DNA of 64,000 bases, taken from assembly GCA_009869945.1 (NCBI GenBank), contig WIXG01000048.1:248001-312000 (forward strand). The letters are read 5' to 3'. Positions 1-11,300 of the stretch are shown here, in pieces. Within the stretch, counting starts at the first letter, position 1. Each line of letters opens with the position of its first letter. The DNA is from Mesaphorura yosii (taxonomy: Eukaryota; Arthropoda; Collembola; Poduromorpha; Tullbergiidae). The notes under the pieces are model-generated. The model did not search any database. It saw only the letters and a program-made list of their open reading frames with translations, and was not told the origin of the DNA. Position numbers and translations under genes: made by a program.

Positions 1-269
1 TGTGATTTGCATTATAATTTGTAAATTGTGTGTAAATTATTTATATAGCCGAATTCGAATCGCATGAATTATGTAGACTTGAACCAGTATTATTTTGCCA
101 AGACCAAGTTGGTCAACAAGCAATAAAGATTATGTCCAAAAGATACGTGATGTACGGATCGGCGAATGTTTGAAAGAGACTCTTTTCTCATGGCGGGATC
201 AAGTTCATAATGGAAGTGAAATGAAATTCCTACTTTCACGCAACGTTGGTCTTCACAAATATAAGCGCA

Positions 270-275
270 TTTATT
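270..275 (-). other. polyadenylation signal (protease homologue)
   Basis: AATAAA on the minus strand, about 130 nt past the stop codon at 403. The spacing suits a 3' UTR end. Confidence 0.45.
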
Positions 276-402
276 TCGATACAATATGACTTGATTCATT
301 TTAGCGTTAGCGTCACATCAGGCGAATTACTTAGTCATTTTTATCACACAAACTCCTGGGACCTTTCTAAGTGCAAAATGCTTACTTTCTGATTTCAGCT
401 GG

Positions 403-3400
403 CTACAACAAATTATCCGTCAGCCATTGGATCAGCCTGGGTACACTCGTGTAGATCAGCGGTGTGTCCAACCCTCCGCACGTGGCACTTGGCCTCACTT
501 TGGTGAGAACTCCGACTAGAGCATAATCGCCAGTTGCGGCATCCTCACAAATAATTGGTCCACCATCGTCTGCCTATTGGACAGTGATAAATTATTCGGA
601 CGAACTCACAGGATACGTTAATGTGCAAACAAACGTCTTACAGAACAAGTGTTGACATCTCTCTGCGCAACGTTGACACAAAGACTAGTTTTTGACGCCT
701 TGAAAATGTTTTCTAGAGTATGCCGCCTGAGCTGCTGCTCACAGATTTGTTTAGAAAAGAACTGAACATGCGATTTTCGTAAACTCTGTAAGGACCCGGA
801 TGAAGTGAAACCTGAAATTAGTAAATTCATTGTTAAATCAAAAAGGAAATCAAAATAAATTTGCGTATTCGACCAACTTCGTGATGTCGCTGTTCCCCAT
901 CCGGTTGAAATGCAACTGTCGCCGTTGTAGCTGCTTGAAGGATGTGGCAAACATATTTTTCCAATGTGGTAATCAAAGGTGATATTTTCACGGGTAAATA
1001 AAATGGCTAAATCGGAAGTGAGGCCCGTGTAATTGGGATGGTGAAGGACTCGATCGACTTTCAGGTCTTGATGTCTTTTAGCTTCGGCCGCATTCCCGGG
1101 GTCCCATTCACCAACACGCACTACAATTGTCTCCGGTCGGACTCTATGGAAATTGTGTCTAAAAGTTATTGGGTATGTAATGGAAATTTGCAATTTACAA
1201 ACCCCCGGACGCAGGAAGCGGAAGTAAGAACGGTCCGTCGACTCAGAATAGTTGCTCCACAATAGCGACTCCCGATGAAGAGTAAAGCCTGCCATGGAAA
1301 TTCTCCAAAGCTTGTACTCCCTGCTGGACTGGAATCGTGCCTGGCGGTGGACCGTCTCATACCGCACGTATCTTCAGCACCGACTCTCTTGACGACTGGA
1401 TCCAAATCCGGTGTGAATGGTTTGGTTATATCGAATGAGGAGTAATCTTCTCTCAAATAGCAACAAACGCCGTCAACGGGCAGATTATCTTGGCGACACT
1501 GAAAGAGACGAAATTCAGATGCAATAGCGTAACATCGGGCGACCAGTGCTATAACGAAGTGTTGGCGTTAACCCTTACCTTTACTCGAGAAGGCGTCGAC
1601 CCACCCACGCGTATGTCAAACGAGTCAATATTTCCTTCTTCGGGATTCATCTCTTGGCAATAACTTTCTCTGAGACACTTCATGCTCATTGGGCATTCCT
1701 CAACAAATCGTTTACGGGTTGGAAAAGATCCTCGAATTCCAAAGGAATCAGGTACACTATTGCTGGCATTTAATGACGTGTGTAAGCTTGCAGGTAAGAA
1801 TGAAGGCGGTTCATAGTTTTGGGACGGCATAGCAAGATGGAATTGGCTGCTCGGTAGAATGTCTTCATCGTCGTCAAAAACTGGTGGTGGTGCATAATTT
1901 TCATTCGAGGTTGGAACAGCATTTATAGACTGCCGGTTTAAGGATTCATGTACAGATGAGTATGTTTTAGTAGTTTGACTCATGGACAATGGTGGCGGCT
2001 CATGACTTTGTGATGGAATCGAAACCGTGACCGAGGCTGCTGCCTCATTTCCATTGCAGTCAGTAACGGGCTGTTGTGGTGAATCATGGTCTTGGGAAGG
2101 GACACTTACAGTCTCCAGGTCGTCGTCGGGCTGTTTGGTTAGTATAATCATACTCGGCGGTGTGTCGGGTTCCAAATGCATGGAATCTTCATTGTTCAAA
2201 GCTGTAGAACTTGTATCGGATGTTGGCGAAAATTGTGGAGTCTGGTAGTCAAATATTGGCAGTTCATAATTTTGGGACGGAGGCTCAACTGGAGTCTCGC
2301 TGGAATTTTCTGCCGCTTGCGAGCCTTCATTCAATGGAGCCGATTCTTGCTGCTGCTGGTATTGAGAAGTTGGGTCTATATCCGTACCTGGAGGCATCGT
2401 AACAATATAGATGGGCTGAGCCTGATACGGGTTCTCGCTAAGGCGAGACTCTGGCTGGAAGTCGACTGGAATTCCTTCTCCATGAATCAAAGAGGGCGAC
2501 AAAGGCGGTTGTTTCTTTTTCGTATTGGAAGAAAATGGAAAGTGGTTGTCTTGAGCGTGGGACGAGGAAGATGCGGTCAGCGAAGCATCTGTTTGGAATG
2601 AAATAAATACACTGAATTAATCGATTACGTTACTGATTAGAAGCCAATATGGTATTAAGTACCTGTTCAGGTTTACATAGAATGCATGAATTGCAATTGC
2701 GGGTATTAGACTTTGAATGGTGCATAGTGTCGTTTCATTACGCATGGAACGCGGAGACGAATTCTTTTTTTGTTTTATTGACGCGATAAAGTAATTGAGG
2801 AAACATGAAATTGAGGGTAATTAAGAGGAAAACGTCACACGATTTACGATTTATTTATCTTTGGAGGCTGTCGTGCGTGACTAGTATGGCGTAGAATTCT
2901 CAGCGCCCAAGAGGTGATGGCGAATAAATCAAAGTTCAGATTCCCCTTTTATTGCACACTTACAATACAAATTAATGGTTTAGTCTAAACTGCTAGCTCC
3001 TTAATTATAGAGTTTAGTAACACGGATCGGAAGATGGTGATTTGATGGTGACGACAGAAATCATGATTTAAATGACCATGAGAAGAGATTTGTCATAATT
3101 CTAATCTATCTTATTATGTAACAGATCTTGAAGTAATACTCGAGTTGCGGCGGTGGTGAGGAAGAAGCGATTATATGCAGAGTGAAGAGTTTCCAAAAAT
3201 CAACAAAAACCACAGGGCAAAAAATCGACTATGAATTATGGTCGTTAAATCGGTAACTACAATTCAAGTGGCTGAGAACATTTCCAGCAATTTCACACCC
3301 TCACTAAAGTGCTTTATGTAACCGGTATGTAATCCTAGCACAGAGAGTATAATGAATTGTTGCATAACAGTCTGGGAACCCGGATTTGCGAGATTTTTTG

Positions 3401-5383
3401 CGGGCTCAGTAGCTTTGGCTTTTACACCCAACGCCAGAGTACCCAGCACCTGTCACAACATACGAGTATTGAATTGGATTAGTCAAGAGAGAGTTTATTG
3501 CGAGCAATTTGGCTGATTCATTCTGTGCAGACAAATTCTACATTCTACTTGGCTTTGCTACAATCAGACACACGGTTTGGGGCAGCGTTGGCATTGCCAT
3601 TCTTTGGCTTGGGCAGAACGACAAACACTTGAACCACTCGCTTACCTGCGTAAGGGTTCGGTGACGGCCCGCCGGCGCCTGCGTCAGCATACGAAGTCTG
3701 CTGAGGTTTCTGTGACTGCTGCTGCGGCTGTTGGGAGTAGGTCTGGGCGCCATAAGTGGGTTGCTGTTGGGTTTGGGGTTGAGCGCCATACGTGGGCTGT
3801 TGAGGCTGTGACTGGGGTCGAGCACCGTATGAGGGTTGTTGAGGCTGTGGCTGGGGTCGAGCACCATATGAGGGTTGTTGCTGCTGTTGTGGCTGGGGTT
3901 GGTATGTTTGGCTGACGGAGCTAAACGGGGACTTTTGGGGCTGTTGCGGCTGCTGATAGGTTGGATTGTAGGAGGGCTGTGGTTGTCTTTGGGGCTGTGG
4001 GCTGTAAGACTGACCGGCAGATCCGTAAGAAGGTTGCTGTTGAGGGGCTTGGGGTCGGGAGGACTGGCTCGCCGAATAAGCGTTTTGCTGCTGTGGTTGT
4101 TGGGGCGCCTGTGCCGGTGGTTGATACTGTTGTTGTTGTGGCTTATATTGCTGTTGTTGCTGCTGCTGTGGCTGTTGATATTGTTGTTGCTGGACTTGAG
4201 GCTTGGGCTCTTGATGATGCTCGTGTCCACCGTCACCATTTTGCCCCGGCCATGGGTCCTTGTGTTAAAGGAAATTTTATACGTACTTGTTACGCTATCC
4301 CGAGTAACAAAGCGTCAGAATTGTGTCTATGGTCTGGCTTATACCTTGTAATCTGGATCACGGCAGCAGATGCCGACTTCGTTTGTATCGACGTTTGTGC
4401 AAGCCTTGACGGGAAGAATGAAGACAGTTTGGGTGAATAGTCTGGAAACCTGAAAACCGTACAGCGCACGGGCAGGAACCTAATTCTAGCCTTACCATCA
4501 CAGCAACTCGGAAGGATTTCGCTGCCGGGCTCAGGGAGAGTGGTCTCCCTTCGGAGTAGCCGGTGGCATTGCACCAGTCGTCTGGAACACAGAGCATGGC
4601 TGCAGGGCAGCCCGGGTACGGCGGCTGCTCCTCATAGTTTTGGACTTGGTTGTACTGTTGACCAATCGACTGTTGGTTGTAGGACGGTTGTTGGTTGTAC
4701 TGTGGTCTTTGTTGTTGAGCATTGTACGAGTTTCCTGTTGGACCAAAATTAGAGTATTGGTTACTGAGACTTGGGCTGGGTGACTGTGACGAGGACGGAT
4801 CTATGAGGTAATTGGCTGGCTCTTGTGATGGCACATTTTGTTGAACATTATTACCGGAGTATGTGTTACTTGAGTATGGCACTTGCTCAGCAACGTTAAG
4901 GGAGGGAGTCGGTGGCGAACTTCCGCTCGCGTGGCAATCTGACTTTACCCTGAGCATGCAAGGGTTATCTTCAGGGTCACTAGTAGGCCCAGGGCCGTAC
5001 GAGGCTGTGATCGGGCGATACTTAAACTCTTTCTTTGGAGCCTGCTTTGGAGTCGGTTTCGCATTTAAAGCTGGAGATGGAGGTGACTGTGCTCTGGGTT
5101 GGCTTTGGCTAGAGTACGTTTGAGATGGTCGAGCGCCAGAGGACCGTTCGTCGGATTTCACTACGCCAGGATGGTTCGGAGGCTTTTGGAAGGGATTGTC
5201 TTTCAACCACCAGTAATTCTCATCGTTTGTACCTGACGAACCCTCGTATTGCGGAAGTGAAGAAATTTGCTGCTGCGCAGGCTGTTGCTGCACCTGACCA
5301 CCACTGTCACCTCCGTAGTAGCCTTGGCCACTGACCAGACCAACGGCAAAGGCGAGAAAAGCGAGTGGAAGGAAGGCTTTCAT
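403..5383 (-). CDS. secreted CLIP-domain serine protease homologue, masquerade-like, catalytically dead, two CLIP domains
   Basis: Eight coding exons (5383-4496, 4449-4345, 4258-3646, 2588-1579, 1498-1203, 1158-878, 811-642, 573-403) join in frame to 1177 residues. The order is a signal peptide (about residues 1-19), CLIP-1 (Cys 259, 265, 271, 313, 324, 325), DPWPG then a Gln/Pro-rich spacer (332-535), a Pro/Ser/Asp-rich stretch, CLIP-2 (Cys 834, 840, 846, 873, 884, 885) and a chymotrypsin-fold domain (about 917-1177). The catalytic His is Ser967 (LTSASC for LTAAHC) and the catalytic Ser is Asp1124 (ADDGGP for GDSGGP); Asp1020 remains. It should therefore bind rather than cleave. Family knowledge: such homologues act outside the cell in prophenoloxidase activation, clotting or adhesion. 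The 3645-2589 junction is the least certain. The locus could be two genes, but I saw no start or signal peptide for a separate downstream gene, and the phase-1 ends fit. The donors at 1202 (GTTTGT) and 877 (GTTGGT) are non-consensus. Confidence 0.72.
3406..3449 (-). other. possible alternative terminal exon of the protease homologue
   Basis: An acceptor (GTGACAG) ends at 3450. Read in the phase set by the donor at 3645, the sequence encodes AGYSGVGCKSQSY and then TGA at 3408-3406. Used instead of the exon at 2588, it would end the protein after the Gln-rich spacer, giving a secreted CLIP protein without the second CLIP or the protease fold. No transcript evidence is available. Confidence 0.3.
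3777..3890 (-). repeat. 39-bp tandem repeat coding for 13-residue Gln/Pro/Tyr-Gly units
   Basis: Near-identical units begin at about 3781, 3820 and 3859, a 39-bp period, inside the Gln-rich exon. Each encodes a variant of P-(S/T)-Y-G-A-R/Q-P-Q followed by a Gln/Pro tail. The period is a multiple of three, so copy-number change keeps the frame. Further imperfect Gln-rich sequence extends to about 4200. Confidence 0.7.
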
Positions 5384-5719
5384 CCTGAAAAACGACACAG
5401 TTTCATATGATCATAACAGTCACAAAGCACACACAATACACGTCTCACATACACAAAGATCCGAGCCAATGTCAAAGTCAAAGTTTAGATCTGCCAAGAA
5501 AATTGCGAGTTCTCAGAATTCGCGAATCCTCAACTCCCAGATTGAGTTGGGTCCGAGCAACGACTGAGTGTCTGAATACTTGACAAACTTGATCGCTCAG
5601 AGTGTCAAGAGTTGTCCTTTCATGTGTCGCAATTTGTGATTAAAGTGGAGAAGAGTGTTTGCATTTGACTCGAATCTTTATGTTTTCAAATTTACGATGC
5701 AGATACAGACTGGCCTTAC

Positions 5720-5834
5720 CTGATATTTTGAAGTTCACTTCTGCTATTCCTGCTCCAACAAGGCGTCCTTCGAATGCTCGGTCGCAGTCTCTTCGAATAT
5801 AAGCTCAGGCCGTTCGCAAATCATGACTTTTATA
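5720..5834 (-). promoter_or_regulatory. TATA box and non-coding first exon of the protease homologue
   Basis: On the minus strand TATAAAAG lies at 5834-5827. About 30 nt downstream a transcript would begin near 5803 and run to a donor (ATCAG|gtaagg) at 5720/5719. The acceptor (TTTTCAG) ends at 5385, one base before the ATG at 5383. This gives a short 5' UTR exon and a 335-nt first intron. The layout is seen directly; the start site is inferred from the TATA position. Confidence 0.6.
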
Positions 5835-8380
5835 TTAAACGAGGCGCTGACGTCAGATCCTTAATGCTGTCCAGAAGCAGCAGGCAGGTAGCGAGTCTCA
5901 ACCTGGGCTTAGCTTAGCATGAATACGGACGCGGACCATCTCGTCAGCGTCCATCACGTCATCGTCTTATTTCCCCCAGCGCTGCGGCTTGCGCTTTGGT
6001 TATGGAGTATGGAGTACACGTGAATATGCAATTATTATGCTGCCGTACCGTTTCAATTCAGCGGACGCGGACAACCAACAATCAGGTTCACGTTCGCGTT
6101 CTCAGCAATTCCATTACGCACGCGTGAGATATGAACGAAGTCAACATGACGACGGTGGCGTAGGTACACAGGCTCTGACCTCACTCGCCACAATAACGTG
6201 CGCGGCGTACCGCAATCATGCCATTCGTACTGCTGACTAATGATAGAATCAAAACACGAAATTATTCGTCTTCATTATCATAATCGTTATTATCTCGCAA
6301 CAATTGGAGTCATCTTTACATGCTCGACAACCAGCAACCTTCTTCGTGAATCTTTTTGTCAGTTGACTTATGGGATTGAATTGTGAACCGGTAGTGCGAC
6401 TGAGTGAGACACATTTAATTGATAACTACGTGCTAAATGCAGTCTTGACTCGCGTCTTCTTCTTCATTGAACTGCCGCATCTTGGACTTTTTTCCTTCGA
6501 ACGATGATGACATTTCAATTTTTAGCAAGATCGTTTGGTTTGATGGAGGTGACCCGATGATTTATGCTTAAAGCCTTGAAACTACAACAATTATTTCTGC
6601 CTGCATTTTCTGCCTGAGCAATGTCAGGCGAGTAATGAGTTGTGTATTTTTAGATTATGTGCAGAGATTAGGAAGTTGATTTCGCAGAAGAGCAATTTGC
6701 CATTCGCCATTCGCGAGAGTGTTTTGGGGCTTTCTGTTTTCTTCATCATCGTCGTAAAACCTGCCACTTGGCTGTTTTATGCCCATGTGAAGAGTCTGTC
6801 GCAAAAAAGCACACTTCCACCGCGCACAGCTCATCCAATTGTTGTGCAGGTGGCTGCCATAAACGTTTCTATTATTAGCTGTAATCTGAATTCCAAAATG
6901 ACAGACTCATGAGGATGTCACGATTATTTTCTCGACATTAAAAAGTGGAGTGATTAATGTGCACGGGTCCGTCCCGAGGTATTGTGGAACTTTATTTTGA
7001 AGACTCATCATCTGAATCTGATTCTGAAGGTCATCTCTTTCTTGCGATTACGATTCTTGATCAAATCCCCAAGCCGTGAAGTATGACACAGTGCCTTGCG
7101 CAGAGGCAATCTCATCATCATAACTCGGCTCTTTGTTTTTGTCTCGGTTTACCCCACTTGCAAATTCGTAGGGGCTTCTCCGCTTATCTCCTTCTAATAT
7201 CATTTGACAGCTTCAAAGTGCCAAGTGGTTTTGGCTCTCTTGATATTATATCCAGAAATTGAGTGCCCGCACACAAAAAAGCCATGTGCCACTAAAAATT
7301 AAGGCAATAATGGAATCACGACAATTAATACGATACAATGCAAGGTTATGAGAAGTGGCGACAGCGATAGTGAAGATCTTGCGGGCTTGGGCTATAATTA
7401 CCACGCGAGCCATCATCGTCGCTTTTATTCTGCTGACAAGCAATAAAGATAATCGTTTGTTTTTGCCAAACTTCAATTACGCATGTGTTTATGATTCAGG
7501 CGATTATGACACGAGCGATGAGGCGAGGATGAATAACGCACGGGAGAATTCTGCAGAAAAAAGTGAAGTCCCCTCAAACACAACGAACATATGCGCATGA
7601 CATGAGCACGGACATCGCTCATTCAAGTATTCAATAATATTTATGATAATTACGAAATCCGTGTCAAGAATCGTGAAGATACGAATAATTATGGAACGGC
7701 GGACGCGTGTTCAATGGATGTTGACTCACGCAAAAAAAACATCACATCAGGTCTGCGTTTGTCAAGTCAGTCAAGTCTCCGTGGTGGTTTGGTTTCGTAA
7801 TCGCTGGACAAATCGGCTCATTCCGTCATGAACTCACCTGCATGCAGGTAGGAAGAGATCATTAAATGACTTCACTTTTATTGTTATCAAGCTTATATTT
7901 CTGATATTGATGCTTTTCTGGTTGCTATCAACGTATACGTACGGTACGGTACTGCTAGTGATTAGCATAATGTAATTGGAATCATTGCATTTAATCAATT
8001 TGCATTAATCTATTGTTAACAGAGCCCAGCAAGAAAAAATATGGAAAGATAATTATGATTAAGAAACCAGAGGTGTTTATCTCATACTCATGCTTCTCGA
8101 GCAGGCATACGTCGACTTGATTTGGTTGCGCTGGAAATTAATGCTGGAATGCCAGCCAGTGCAGTGTGTCAGTGCAGTCGAGCCATTCTGCAACGTCTGC
8201 TGCACTGCGCTGGACATGAGTTTGTTGTTGAGATCTTGAACTGGGAGTGAGACGACAGATGTGATCTGGAAATCGATTTAGTTACTATTGCTATTTGTTT
8301 GATGAAGATGTTGTCGTGATCCCTGAGCAGGCTAGGAGGCTAGGCTGGGCTACGGGCTGCTCTGCTACGACAAAACATTG
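5835..8380. other. intergenic, no gene seen
   Basis: Only short ORFs with no recognisable motif occur here. The left end is the upstream flank of the protease homologue and the right end is the 3' flank of Dbx. A minus-strand AATAAA at 7882-7877, about 500 nt past the Dbx stop, could be its polyadenylation signal. Confidence 0.5.
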
Positions 8381-11300
8381 CTAAGTGACGGAGATTTCCT
8401 CATCGTCACAATCCGGAACAATATCCGAGCCATAATCGTCTCCTCCTACCGTGCCGTGTCCGTCGTCGTTGGTCGATGAGTCTGAGGACGTTGGCGAGAG
8501 TGGCGGCGAGTCCACGAGTTTGATCAGATGGTGCATGTCTTCGCTGCCGCTACTGCAATTGAGACTCTTACTAACGCTGTTGTTGTTTTGATGATGATTG
8601 TTCGTTCTCGGCTGCTGCTGTTGGTGTGGGTTTGACGAGTGCCTATTGTGATGGTGATGATGGAATGATGATGGATTGACTGGCGAATGCAGCGGAGACA
8701 CGTCCGAAATATCAATCTTGGGCTTGTCCATGTCCGCGTCGCTCAAGTCTGGATTCGGGTTATTCTTGTTCGGCAGAGTTTGCTCCCTTGATCCGCCGCT
8801 CGCAAGTAACTCGCGCTCTTTGGAATTCCGCCATTTCATGCGACGGTTCTGAAACCAGATCTTCACCTAAATCGACCAGAACAGAATTTAGAGACGGAAT
8901 CAGCGGATCTTTTGCAATGGACGAGTAATCGTTTAGTAAAATATTGGTATAAAATATGACATTTTTATGTTCTGTTGACTTTAAAAGGAAACCGCATTTG
9001 TACGAAATGATGAGATGACAGTCATTGACAAGCATCCAACCCGAGTCGCACGATGAAATGAAAGCTCCCTAGCATGCATGTAATGAAGATTTGTGAGAGC
9101 TGCATCATTTGCTGCTAAAAGCACGAGTCTCATTTTAATGGAAGGCCGAGAGTCCGATTTCATACTTGATGTGCGGTCGTCTAATGCTGTGTAACTAATT
9201 CGGAGAGTTCACGAAAGCGGAGACTGGTTGGCAGTGTCCGTCTGTGACTCGGGCTCTGTGTGCAATATGCGTGCGGCGCTGCACGTGATGATGATTATGA
9301 TTGTGACGGTGAAGCTAGTCGCGGGTAAGACGAGTGTGGGTGGGTGTGTGATGTGAACTGTGGATAAGGGCGCGGAGTGTGGTGCATCGGCATGATGTGA
9401 AAGAGTAAAAGCCAAGTTGGCGGCGAGAGGGGTTTGGCTTTATTGAGCAGATCAAAAACAACACGCGCAATTCGTGACAGATTGTAGCGATTTATCAAAG
9501 GAAATTGCTGAATTAGGAAAGTAACGGGGAGGGAAGAAAGCAGCGAGCTGCTGCCTGGTTTCCCGTAATGAGGAATATGAGCAATATGAAATTCAAGAGG
9601 TTTTCCGTTATAATAAAAGCACTTTCGCTGACATTATAGTTCTACCATAAAGATATAATCTGATGGTAGCGCCGCACAACAGCCTGCGCGCCAGCAGCAG
9701 CAACAGAGGCCGAGGAGACGAGGAGAGGAAGACCAGCCTGCTCTCCGTCTGCTCTCGACTTCCTCTTTCTCCGCGCGGCGAAAGCTTTCGCTGAGCCCAT
9801 TGGTTTGTCACTCGAGTCGATAAAGGTCCATGGCATTGCCCACAAATGGAGATAAAAAGCACGATTCGCCAGAACGTGCGAATGAGCATCGCTACAAATG
9901 TTGCGACTCTTCAACTCGAATAATCTTTGGCTCATAGATTCATTTGAGAGCTCATAATGACAATGTACCTTACATATAAAATGTTATTATGGGAATCCTT
10001 CACTCGGCCTCCTTCCAATACCCTTCCGAACCACGCACCGACGCATGCAATTGAGGGTGAAATATAGACAAACGATGGCTTAATTCATTCGCACGTTGCA
10101 CCCGCTCGCGCTTTCGGGCTTTCGCTGGCGCGGATCTGCAGAAATTCCACACTCGTCGCGTATTGCGTCAGCCGTTCTCTCGTTCCTCTGCACACATTGT
10201 GTCACGATGCCGATTACATTATTATTATTTTGTGGCGACAGTTTTGCTTCCTTCTTTCGAGATGCAATTACTTTCATTACTTTTCCACCAAACTGTTTTC
10301 ACTCCGAAACCCATAAAATGGAAATTGACGTGTGTGCGGGATGCGACATGTGCTGGCTATTAACCTCCTTGTTATGCATTTATGCGCCCAACTTTTGCTG
10401 GATGCAGGAATAAAAGTTAGATTTCTACATCCCTTTTGTTTGTTACCTGTGAATCCTTCAGTCCCAACTTTTCGGCCAATTTCTTGCGATCTGGCTTTGA
10501 TATGTACTTTTGGATTTGGAACCTCTTTTCCAGTCCCTTCCGCTGAAGGTCGGAGAAGACTGCTCGGCGCATCATTCCTCTTCTCGGTTTGCCCCGCGGA
10601 CCACCCGCCCATGGAAAGGTGCCAGGAAGTGGAAAGACACTCGCTCCAGCGGAATGCGGGCCTGCACAAATATTTCAGAATGGTTTAAAAACATTTAAAA
10701 TTGAAATGGCGAGTGGTTGGATTGAACCTCGGATGGACCACATCGGAAAATTATGCACGGTGCGAATCCGTGTTTGCTGTCTGCGTAGCCGACGAGCCCA
10801 ACACAAAGACGGAACGTGAAATTTCATTTGAAAAAAGGACAGCCTGGCCAGGATGAATTAATAGCGAAAGAATAATAAAGGCGAGCGTAAAGGGTTCCCG
10901 TTTTCTTTCGCGTTCCATGCGACAGGCCCAGCCGCGAGATTCAATTTATTTAAGATTATTACGACTCTGCGCCCGGTCATGTGCAAAGGCCTCGGACGGC
11001 TAAATTGTTCGAATGAAAACAGGATCTAAATAAATCCGAAATTAGACCGTATAATCTGTCTATTATGTTGCTCGGTCCCGTCGTAATAATGCCTTCATGG
11101 TTTTTAATGCTCGCATTTAGGTCTGGCGCATAAAATCGACCACGAAACTAAACGAAGCCAAACAACCACTAAAGGAAAGAATAAACGGAAAATGCCGTAA
11201 GAATTTCGAATAAAAAGTTGGTAGCCACACACAATGAACTTTGCGCTAGGCATTTAGGAACACAAAAGCATAAATCCTACAACAATGAGATGCTAAAAAT

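Noticed and set aside
3577-4440. Leu- or Val-rich ORFs on the plus strand (112-159 codons)
   Set aside because: They are antisense to CAG/CAA repeats of the Gln-rich exon; CTG/TTG triplets create long open frames without meaning.
10756-10772. tRNA T-arm-like hairpin (CACGG, 7-nt loop TGCGAAT, CCGTG)
   Set aside because: The loop lacks the TTC start, no D-arm or anticodon arm precedes it, and the flanks do not pair as an acceptor stem. It lies in a Dbx intron and is probably chance.
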